Origin: CAXTTV01 sp964247295
GTDB taxonomy: Bacteria > Chloroflexota > Ktedonobacteria > Ktedonobacterales > Ktedonobacteraceae
Assembly (NCBI GenBank): GCA_964247295.1
Contig: CAXTTV010000036.1
Coordinates: 1 to 30,499, forward strand
Direction of reading: 5' to 3'
Length of the DNA stretch: 30,499 nt
Shown one piece after another: positions 1 to 6,799 of this stretch. Both the position numbers and the translations under genes were made by a program. Position 1 is the stretch's first letter. Every line of letters begins with the position of its first letter. The notes beneath the pieces are model-generated. The model was not told the DNA's origin. It made no database searches and worked only from the letters and a program-made list of their open reading frames with translations.

Positions 1-599
1 AGTTATAGCCATTTGTTGTATGATATTAGCCACTATTTAGGAGTATTTTGCTATCATTCAAGTCATTAAAAGTGGTAGGTATAAGGTACATTCATCAAAG
101 TTTCCAGTGCTTTTAATAAGGCTATAAATCGTTTTTGTAAAAAAAGAGATATTGTACTTGTATTTTTTATAATATATGGTTATACTTCGATAGACACCCA
201 AAAATTTTAGGGTTTTCATGGATGAATATCTTCCGTACGGTATGGTATGAAGAAATACTCTACTCGCAGAGTTCATAATGCGTTGCTGGTGTGCTCCTTC
301 GCTTACAGCCTCCTCTTACTTTACAGCCTTCAATGTAAAATCACTTTTTGGATAGTAAGCCTCTGAGATTCTTAATTGTTTATCACCTCCGCTCAAGCAT
401 GGTACTTTAACGTGTTACGTGTAGCTATTCTCAAACACATTGCCGTAACGAACAGGTGTATATATGCCTCTTCGTATGAGCAATCCTCTTGTTCATTATG
501 TTTTGAACGGTGCCGTTTTTGATGGGTCCTCCCCGAAGTAGAAATGTGATGTATTTGCTCACGTAGGCAGAGAACACCTTACGCGTTTTCCGACTTCTC
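1..599. other. AT-rich region without a supported gene
   Basis: No reading frame here has a convincing ribosome binding site or recognisable product. The only longer frame, on the minus strand at 58-276, is rich in Tyr, Ile and Lys in a way that reflects base composition rather than coding. Small symmetrical motifs occur (for example CCGTACGG near 232-239), but nothing identifies an element. The right edge holds the promoter of the SGNH hydrolase. Confidence 0.6.
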
Positions 600-605
600 T
601 ATAAT
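579..605 (+). promoter_or_regulatory. Putative promoter of SGNH hydrolase gene
   Basis: A perfect TATAAT lies at 600-605. The -35 region is poor (TTACGC at 579-584, spacing 15). It would give a leader of about 160 nt before the ATG at 772. Confidence 0.4.
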
Positions 606-771
606 GGATGCATGAGCAGGGTTGTTTGTGCCAACAACCTGTCGTTCCGCACCTCGTGGTTCTATTATCGGTAAGATTTTTCTTCGATACACCAGACTCT
701 ACGTTGTTCCTGTAACCTGCGTTGTTTGTACAAATGTCACTTATGTGTACTGCACACAGGAGGTCTCTTCC

Positions 772-1605
772 ATGTCGAAGGTGATACCTACCGCTCGCCG
801 TCTCTTCCTTTCTCTGCCTTGTGCGTTGCTCCTTGTATTTCTTTCATTCTTCTCCACCGTTGCCCAGGCATCAAGTAAACCTGCCCTGGTTGGACCTAAG
901 CAGTATTATATGGCCCTTGGTGACTCATTGGCCTATGGATTTCAGCCAGATTTAAGCTTTAACAATGGGTATGTAGACGATTTTTACGCGGAGCTTAAGA
1001 CTCGTGGTACCAAAACGCTGGCGAATCTTGGATGTTCTGCTGAGACAACTACCAGCATGATTAATGGTTTCTGTACCGGTTCATTACTACGTAAGTATCC
1101 CTACATATCGGCACAATTGACGGCTGGAGTCAAGTACCTGAACGATCATAAGGGGCAAGTTAGTCCGGTAACGCTGGACATTGGAGCGAATGATCTTTTG
1201 CCGGACCTGGATGCCAAAACATGCATAATCAGTGCCCGTTTTCAGCAGGATCTACAGACGGTTGATACCAATCTTACTCAAGTGATTTTGCCACGTTTAA
1301 AGACGGCCTTGACGGTTAGTGGAAAGGTGACCGGTGATTTATTCGTAATGAATTACTATGATCCTTACCAAAACAAATGTCCGAGCAGCATCCAGTTTAC
1401 CAGGACAATCAACCAGCATCTTGCCGCAGATGTCCAGGGTTATGGTAAGATTGTAGATGTATTTGCAGCTTTCGGTGGTGACGCCTCGCCAAATCCGAAT
1501 ACCTGTAATTACACCTGGATCTGTAGTGTCTTCAAAGATATCCACTCCAAAGATCTTGGGTATGCTGTAATCGCGAAGGCATTTGAGGATACTGCCGGTT
1601 ACTAA
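772..1605 (+). CDS. Secreted SGNH/GDSL-type hydrolase (lipase/esterase)
   Basis: Predicted exported serine ester hydrolase of 277 aa. The start at 772 is chosen because AGGAGG (758-763) sits 8 nt upstream; the frame is open further upstream, but the longer versions have no ribosome binding site. Residues 1-33 form a signal peptide: basic start, hydrophobic core at about 11-30, then AQA before Ser34. Block I is ALGDSLAYG with the nucleophile Ser52. A later LDIGANDLLPD gives the family's G-x-N-D block, and D256-I-H258 near the C-terminus supplies the catalytic Asp and His. Several Cys residues in the mature part could form disulfides outside the cell. The substrate cannot be read from sequence; lipid, short-chain ester or acetylated polysaccharide are all possible. 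The gene is followed by an unrelated unknown gene on the same strand. Confidence 0.9.
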   Translation: MSKVIPTARRLFLSLPCALLLVFLSFFSTVAQASSKPALVGPKQYYMALGDSLAYGFQPDLSFNNGYVDDFYAELKTRGTKTLANLGCSAETTTSMINGFCTGSLLRKYPYISAQLTAGVKYLNDHKGQVSPVTLDIGANDLLPDLDAKTCIISARFQQDLQTVDTNLTQVILPRLKTALTVSGKVTGDLFVMNYYDPYQNKCPSSIQFTRTINQHLAADVQGYGKIVDVFAAFGGDASPNPNTCNYTWICSVFKDIHSKDLGYAVIAKAFEDTAGY

Positions 1606-1653
1606 CGCGGAAAAGAACCCCTTCAAGGAGGAAGGGAGCAATTGAGTTGGTAA

Positions 1654-1697
1654 TAAGGATACAATGATCCACCTTTATGGAGGACGTTGTATCCTTA
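1654..1697 (+). promoter_or_regulatory. Strong intergenic hairpin (terminator or leader structure)
   Basis: TAAGGATACAA (1654-1664) is the exact reverse complement of TTGTATCCTTA (1687-1697). Inside, TCC-A-CC (1668-1673) pairs with GG-A-GGA (1679-1684) around a TTTAT loop. No U tract follows, so it is not a classical intrinsic terminator. It contains the first possible ATG (1664) and a GGAGG of the following gene, so it could also affect translation. Confidence 0.6.
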
Positions 1698-1729
1698 CCG
1701 CTTTAAACGGAAAAAAGGGTGAACAACTC

Positions 1730-2278
1730 ATGCATCTATTTGTTCTGGTTTTTCTTTTGTTTACCGCTGAACAGGTTAGAGAGAAAGTTGAGGCTTTGTT
1801 AGATCCACAGGATGATGGGAGAGCGTTCCCTTATAGGAAGGTGTATCTTTCCCCACAAGTGATCCCTCTTGTCGCGGATATGTATGGAGTGCAGCACAAC
1901 GATATTCAGGGGTTGGCAGCGGTATTGAGGCAGAAAAGTGCTGGTGGCCTGGACGAGCGAGGTATATATAGCCTGGATTCCTGTAATCCCAGAGATCATT
2001 GGGAGAGCTGGATGATTGGTGGGCGGTGGGATGGGGCCGTGCAGGATCGCTGGGATGGGAAACGGGTTGAGGATGATCTGGCCGTTGAGGGTGAGCTGGC
2101 ACAGAATTCTCGCCGGGTTGCGGATCTGCCGCATGACTTGATCCCGTATGCAGTTGTTTCGCCCGATGGGATCTGGCATGAGCAGGGGTTTGATCCTCTG
2201 GCCTGGGCCCATGAGTACCGCCGTTTGCGTTCCCATTATAGTGATTGCCTGGCTATCGTGGTGGATTGTGAGGGCTGA
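1730..2278 (+). CDS. Hypothetical protein, W/GGRWDG and VVDC motifs
   Basis: Not assigned to a function. The frame is open from ATG 1664, but that start lies inside a strong hairpin. ATG 1730 has AGGGTG about 8 nt upstream and is preferred, giving 182 aa. The N-terminus (HLFVLVFLLFTAEQVREKV) is hydrophobic for only about 11 residues, then helical and charged. Visible motifs are W-E-S-W-M-I-G-G-R-W-D-G in the middle, VSPDGIWHEQGF, and VVDCEG at the C-terminus. From memory, actinobacterial and phage hypothetical proteins share the same order (WxxGGRW, DGxWHE, VVDC). That suggests a real conserved family of unknown role, but it is recollection, not a search result. Codon usage resembles the neighbours. 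Confidence 0.65.
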   Translation: MHLFVLVFLLFTAEQVREKVEALLDPQDDGRAFPYRKVYLSPQVIPLVADMYGVQHNDIQGLAAVLRQKSAGGLDERGIYSLDSCNPRDHWESWMIGGRWDGAVQDRWDGKRVEDDLAVEGELAQNSRRVADLPHDLIPYAVVSPDGIWHEQGFDPLAWAHEYRRLRSHYSDCLAIVVDCEG

Positions 2279-2355
2279 GGCGTATTTCAAATAGCGTGAG
2301 TGTTTTGAGTGCAGTTTACTTGTAAACCGGGGTCTGTTCGTTATTACCACATTTT

Positions 2356-2364
2356 TGCTATACT
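2356..2364 (+). promoter_or_regulatory. Extended -10 promoter of the two-component operon
   Basis: TGCTATACT is a full extended -10 (TG, one base, TATACT), 31 nt before the response regulator ATG. No good -35 is visible, as expected for extended -10 promoters. Confidence 0.55.
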
Positions 2365-2394
2365 ATAGATTCAAGTAGTCCAAAGGGGATTTAT

Positions 2395-3162
2395 ATGACG
2401 AACATAAAACTCCTGCTGGTCGATGATCACGGTCCGTTGCGCAACGCTTTACGAGAGGGTTTGGAGGCGACGAGGGCCATTCAGGTCGTGGGAGAGGCCG
2501 CTACTGGACGCGAAACGGTCTCTCTGGCTCTGGAATTGGATATGGACGTGATCTTAATGGATGTGCAATTGCAAGACTCGCGACTGGGGCGCAAAGCCCT
2601 GAGTGGTGTTGGAGCCGCAGTCGCGATTCGCCGGGAGCGGCCTCGAATGCCGGTAGTGTTTTACTCTATTCAGGATGATGATGAGTATTATCGCGAGTTT
2701 CGAGCTTCAGGTATCCTGACACACTATGCCTATGTACGCAAAAGTAATTACCTATTACCCAGCATGTTGCTTCCTTTACTGAGAGATGCTATTAATGGAA
2801 GGAGTCTGGTTGATCCTGAGATTGAGGATCGAGTGCAGGAGGTTCGGAGTCTGGATGAGCAGTCGCCACGTGCTTTACTGGAGCCTAATGAGCTGCGAGT
2901 GGTCGAGCTTGTTGCGCAGGGAATGACAAACGAGCAGATCGCGGCTAAATTGAGCTTGCACGATAAGCGAGCGGTAAGCCGGACTAATGGTCGCATTTAT
3001 GCCTCCTGGGGTTTAAGTGAAACGGCGGTGGATGACAAGGTTGCTCGGGCCCGAGCAACCTTGATGTATACAATGAATCGGATGATTATGTGGGATGAGT
3101 ATGGCATGGCTTTGGTGCAGGATCGTCGTGGGGAGTGGGTGCCGCTTTACCATGAGGAGTGA
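2395..3162 (+). CDS. Two-component response regulator, REC + LuxR-like HTH
   Basis: Cytoplasmic transcriptional regulator of 255 aa. The N-terminal receiver domain shows the acidic pair D10-D11 (LLVDDHG), the phosphoacceptor D56 (VILMDVQ) and the conserved Lys in YVRKSN. After D56 a segment rich in Arg, Gly and Ala (DSRLGRKALSGVGAAVAIRRERP) takes the place of the usual short loop. Residues about 161-235 resemble a GerE/LuxR helix-turn-helix (LEPNELRVVELVAQGMTNEQIAAKLSL), with an unusual continuation, HDKRAVSRTNGRIY, where the recognition helix is expected. AAAGGGG precedes the ATG. The stop is 1 nt from the start of the kinase gene, so the two are co-transcribed and are presumably cognate. 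Target genes are unknown. Confidence 0.85.
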   Translation: MTNIKLLLVDDHGPLRNALREGLEATRAIQVVGEAATGRETVSLALELDMDVILMDVQLQDSRLGRKALSGVGAAVAIRRERPRMPVVFYSIQDDDEYYREFRASGILTHYAYVRKSNYLLPSMLLPLLRDAINGRSLVDPEIEDRVQEVRSLDEQSPRALLEPNELRVVELVAQGMTNEQIAAKLSLHDKRAVSRTNGRIYASWGLSETAVDDKVARARATLMYTMNRMIMWDEYGMALVQDRRGEWVPLYHEE

Positions 3163-3163
3163 G

Positions 3164-5500
3164 ATGTCGCTCAACGCTTTTCTAGAACCGACCCATCTAT
3201 TGACAACCATTGTTCTGGCGCTCTCTATCTTTAATCTGGTGACTTTTTTCTGGCTAACCATTACTGTCTGGTTGAACGGTGATCGACGAACCTGGATTGC
3301 CCGCTTGGGAGTTACCGGGCTCGGGCTTTCGTCTCTCTTCTTTTTTATTCACTCTCTGCTGTTAGCCAGCCCGCTCTCCGGCCCCCAGACGGCGACGCAA
3401 AATGATATCCTCTGGCATTTGATCTGGGTGCCGGCGCTGGGGGTTCCTTTTATCTGGTTCGCGATCGGTTTGTATTATGCTGGCCTGCTCAACGCGCAAT
3501 GGCGGAGACGGCGGCCAGTTCTCCTGACAATCGGTTTCAGCATGGGAAGTCTGGTGCTGCTCTTATTCTTTTTGAATGACTCAACATTCACCTATGCTGG
3601 ATTTCTTCAACTACTGGCCTATGGCAACTCATTGGATGGTTTCAGGTTTGAGATGGTTTCTCCCCTGCTTTTGCCAGGCATGTTCCTGTATTATGTGACG
3701 TTTTGCGCGATTGGCCCCTGGTTCACACCGGCGCGTGTGGGTCGATTGCTCAAGGCAGTTTGGAGCCTGCTCCAGCCTCAGAATCTGGCTTTGATCCGTT
3801 TACATAAACCTTTCACTTTGCATCAAACGCTCTCAGATGCTTTCTGGGAGGATCAAGATCAGGTAGATCTGGAAGAGCCAGAGCTTTCCTGGCATCTGGC
3901 CCGCCCCGGACTGTTGTTGGCTGCGATGTTAATGGTTGCGCTCACCACAACCCTGGGTGTTATCATCATCTGGTCAATAGTGAATTGGTTTGAGAATGAA
4001 CAGCATCCTCTGAGGGTGCATTTTCCTGAACTCCATGCCTTCCCCTTAAATGTCGCGATCATTGACTTTCTCGCCACGGGGGCGGTCTCACTGATTATTC
4101 TACTGGTTGGTTTTTCGATTGTGCGATACGGCATTTTAATTGAGCGGCCCCTGCCCCGAAGGGGATTTTTTGAGCAGTGGCGAGGAATTGTGATTGTCTC
4201 AACAGCTATCGCCCTTTTCATCGCGACGCTGGTAACGTTGACGCAGGGACAACTGGGAGGGTTACTAGTGATTACCTGCCTGGCGACCTGTGCCTATGCG
4301 CTCTTCACCTGGAATGGTTATGCTACCCATGATCGCTATATCTCTTTGTTAGGGCCCTTTTTGCGAAGCACCAGCTTGCGCCATTGGATGAACACAGACC
4401 AGGAGAAAACGGAGCGCGAATTGGAGGATCTTTTTTATCATCTCTGCGCGGACGTTCTAGCGGTTCGTTGTGCTCGCCTGATGATTCTTGCTGGTCCGGT
4501 ACGGCGTCACTTTAGTTATCGGTGGCCCGATGAGGCCTGGGAGGATGAGCATCAACGGGTGGTAATTCGGTCTCAGTCGGGGGTGAATGCCCGACGCGTA
4601 CAGATCCTTTTTAAGGGGCAGTCGATGATCTGCTGGTTGCTGCCGATTTATGATGAGCGGCGGTTGGTTGCTGCTCTCTATCTTGGCCCCAGACAGAATG
4701 GGGGGGCCTTTACAACCGAGGATATGAATCTGGCCCAGGCATGTGGGCAACGGATTCTTGACACCCTGGGGGATCATGAGGCGATGCAGGCCGTGGCCTC
4801 TTTGCTTCGTCGCCGGATCGTGGATGTAAAGCTGCTGGGGGCTCAGCAGCGCCGGGTCCTTCACGATGAGATTCTTCCTCAAATGCATCTGGCACTTTTG
4901 CATCTAGAGACCGCCCGTTCTCTGAATGAACAGCAAGATACAGTGGAGGATGGGCAGCGTGAGCGGCAACAGCTCAATCAGGCGATCGAGAAGATTAGCG
5001 ACTCCCACCGTCAATTAGCGGCGATGATGCGCGTAACCGCGCCTGGTTCACCTCACCGCCTGGAGCGGGATGGAATGATGCAGGCGATCCAGACCATGGT
5101 GGAGCAAGATTTTCGTCAGGCCTTTGATGAAGTGCATTGGGAGGTTTCAGAGGAGGATATGGCGCGGATCGACGAGGCCATGCCGCCGGCGATCGCGGAG
5201 TTGATTTTCGCCGCTGTACAGGAGGCGCTGCGCAATGCTGCCCGGCATGGGCGGGGGCAGGATCTTCATCGGCAGCTTCGGGTAACCCTCTGGGCCAGTT
5301 ATACGTCAGATGTCGAGGTTATCGTCTCCGATAATGGGATCGGCATCTCTTCTACTGGAAGTTCCACAACCGGAACGGGTGGCGGCCTGATTACTCATAG
5401 CGCGCTCTTAACGATCGCTGGCGGCAGTCTAACAATCGAGAGTGCTCCCACCGAAGGTGTGCGCGTCAGAATCTTCTTGCCAGCGACCGCGCTCCGCTAG
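3164..5500 (+). CDS. Polytopic membrane sensor histidine kinase
   Basis: Sensor kinase of 778 aa, presumed to phosphorylate the regulator encoded just upstream. The start at 3164 is supported by GAGGAG (3154-3159); longer versions would run into the regulator gene. Roughly nine hydrophobic segments span residues 10-385, forming a membrane sensor module that I cannot assign to a named family. Residues about 405-545 look GAF-like (a cytosolic input domain). The phosphoacceptor is H567 in VLHDEILPQ, typical of the HisKA_3 (NarL/DegS-type) class that pairs with LuxR-type regulators. The ATPase domain shows the N box around N691 (AVQEALRNAARHG), the G1 motif at D723 (VSDNGIGIS) and a Gly-rich GTGGG lid followed by SLTIESAPTEG. 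It ends at an ordinary stop codon. The ligand is unknown. Confidence 0.9.
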   Translation: MSLNAFLEPTHLLTTIVLALSIFNLVTFFWLTITVWLNGDRRTWIARLGVTGLGLSSLFFFIHSLLLASPLSGPQTATQNDILWHLIWVPALGVPFIWFAIGLYYAGLLNAQWRRRRPVLLTIGFSMGSLVLLLFFLNDSTFTYAGFLQLLAYGNSLDGFRFEMVSPLLLPGMFLYYVTFCAIGPWFTPARVGRLLKAVWSLLQPQNLALIRLHKPFTLHQTLSDAFWEDQDQVDLEEPELSWHLARPGLLLAAMLMVALTTTLGVIIIWSIVNWFENEQHPLRVHFPELHAFPLNVAIIDFLATGAVSLIILLVGFSIVRYGILIERPLPRRGFFEQWRGIVIVSTAIALFIATLVTLTQGQLGGLLVITCLATCAYALFTWNGYATHDRYISLLGPFLRSTSLRHWMNTDQEKTERELEDLFYHLCADVLAVRCARLMILAGPVRRHFSYRWPDEAWEDEHQRVVIRSQSGVNARRVQILFKGQSMICWLLPIYDERRLVAALYLGPRQNGGAFTTEDMNLAQACGQRILDTLGDHEAMQAVASLLRRRIVDVKLLGAQQRRVLHDEILPQMHLALLHLETARSLNEQQDTVEDGQRERQQLNQAIEKISDSHRQLAAMMRVTAPGSPHRLERDGMMQAIQTMVEQDFRQAFDEVHWEVSEEDMARIDEAMPPAIAELIFAAVQEALRNAARHGRGQDLHRQLRVTLWASYTSDVEVIVSDNGIGISSTGSSTTGTGGGLITHSALLTIAGGSLTIESAPTEGVRVRIFLPATALR

Positions 5501-5701
5501 CGTTTCCTGGCTAAACAGGTGGGGACTCACCCCTAAAGGCATGTTTTTACGCTCTATCCTCGACTTGATTCCACCTCTATACTTACAGTGAGAAAGCTTA
5601 TCTGATGTGAAGTAGCAAGATCGCTCACGAAAAATGACTTGTTTTTCCTGAGCCTGGCGTCTTTTGTGCAGTTGAGACGCGGGAGCGAGTTCCCACTGCT
5701 T

Positions 5702-5729
5702 CTCTCTTTATGTGCTAGTTAAAGAGAGG
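5702..5729 (+). promoter_or_regulatory. Inverted repeat upstream of SDR gene (possible operator)
   Basis: CTCTCTTTA (5702-5710) and TAAAGAGAG (5720-5728) are perfect 9-bp arms around a 9-nt spacer, about 20 nt upstream of the ribosome binding site. The arms are pyrimidine/purine-rich, there is no U tract, and the site suits an operator or a 5' leader stem better than a terminator. Confidence 0.4.
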
Positions 5730-5761
5730 GATGTATTTTACAGGACACAAAGGAGACCACG

Positions 5762-6661
5762 ATGATACTCATAACCGGAGCCACAGGGTTTATTGGAAGC
5801 CATCTAGTGAAGCGGCTGGTGGAGCAGGGGCAGCGACCGCGCTGTCTGGTGCGCAATCACAACCAGGCCACAGGCGTTCTACCAGGGAATAAAGTAGAGA
5901 TGGTGACCGGGGCTACAACAGATTATGAGGCGTTGCTCAAGGCAACCAGGGGTGTAGACACAATTATTCATGCCGCTTTTATAACGGCTGATCGCAAGCA
6001 ATCGCCGGGCAATCACTATTATGATACCAATGTGACTGGGACCGAGAATCTCGTAAGGGCCGCGAAAGAAAACGGCGTGGGCCGCATCATTGAGGTTAGC
6101 GGATTGGGGACAAAGCCCGACAAGCCTGGGAGCTACATGCAGGGGCGCTATCAGGCGGAGCAGATGGTGAAAGAGAGTGGGCTCCAATGGACGATCATTC
6201 AGCCTTCCGTATTGTTTGGCAAAAACGCTCCCTTTATTAAAGGGTTAACCGATCTCATCAAAACCTCGCCAGTGGTACCTTTGATTGGAGGAGGAGGGCT
6301 GAAGTTTCAGCCGATCCTGGTTGATGATGTTGTGTCGGTGATTCTCAAGGTGCTGGAAGATCCCGAGGCCAGTCAAAACAAGACCTATACCATTGGTGGG
6401 CCCGAGTATTACACCTTCAAGCAAGTTATTGATGTGCTTATGAAAACCATGCGCCTCTCCAGGCTGGAGCTTCCCGCGCCCACGCTGCTGGTTGGAATTG
6501 GTGCGGCGGTTATGGAGGCTGTTCTGCCGAAACCACCCCTGACAAAGGCGGCGATGACATTGTTCTCCTTTAATAATACGACTGCCCTGGATAGCGTGAA
6601 ACGAGATTTCGACTTTCAACCTGTGTCCTTCAAAACATACCTGGAACAGAATGGGATCTGA
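5762..6661 (+). CDS. NAD(P)-binding atypical SDR (NmrA / NDUFA9-like)
   Basis: Protein of 299 aa with an N-terminal Rossmann fold: MILITGATGFIGSHLVKRL has the TGxxGxxG nucleotide-binding pattern of extended and atypical short-chain dehydrogenases. VDTIIHAAF and VSGLGTKP follow in the expected places. The active-site region reads YMQGRYQAEQMVKESGLQWTIIQPSVLFG, with Arg where the catalytic Lys of a classical YxxxK would be. That is usual in atypical SDRs, which often act as reductases of unusual substrates or as redox sensors, and in complex I NDUFA9-like proteins. AAGGAG lies 8 nt before the ATG. A single gene in its own unit, with an inverted repeat upstream. The substrate cannot be inferred. 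Confidence 0.85.
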   Translation: MILITGATGFIGSHLVKRLVEQGQRPRCLVRNHNQATGVLPGNKVEMVTGATTDYEALLKATRGVDTIIHAAFITADRKQSPGNHYYDTNVTGTENLVRAAKENGVGRIIEVSGLGTKPDKPGSYMQGRYQAEQMVKESGLQWTIIQPSVLFGKNAPFIKGLTDLIKTSPVVPLIGGGGLKFQPILVDDVVSVILKVLEDPEASQNKTYTIGGPEYYTFKQVIDVLMKTMRLSRLELPAPTLLVGIGAAVMEAVLPKPPLTKAAMTLFSFNNTTALDSVKRDFDFQPVSFKTYLEQNGI

Positions 6662-6685
6662 CATTTAGTCGAGCAAACGAAAATC

Positions 6686-6694
6686 TGCTATAAT
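6686..6694 (+). promoter_or_regulatory. Extended -10 promoter of the cyclase gene
   Basis: TGCTATAAT is a perfect extended -10. A weak TTAGTC at 6665-6670 is 18 nt upstream of the hexamer. The leader to the GTG start is about 100 nt. Confidence 0.6.
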
Positions 6695-6799
6695 ACATGA
6701 TCTTACTCCGTCTTTTTATAAAAGAGACTTATAGGCCCATGTATTTTTTAGCAGAGACAGGGGAGCCCATCTGTTAACGGCGAAAGGGACGAAATAACG

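Noticed and set aside
58..276. Minus-strand 72-residue frame at the left end
   Set aside because: Composition follows AT-rich DNA, there is no ribosome binding site, and it shows no recognisable motif.
622..771. 50-codon N-terminal extension of the SGNH hydrolase
   Set aside because: No ribosome binding site, and it would bury the signal peptide; AGGAGG marks 772.
1619..1636. CCCTTC/GAAGGG stem after the SGNH hydrolase as terminator
   Set aside because: Only 6 bp and not followed by T; it could equally be chance.
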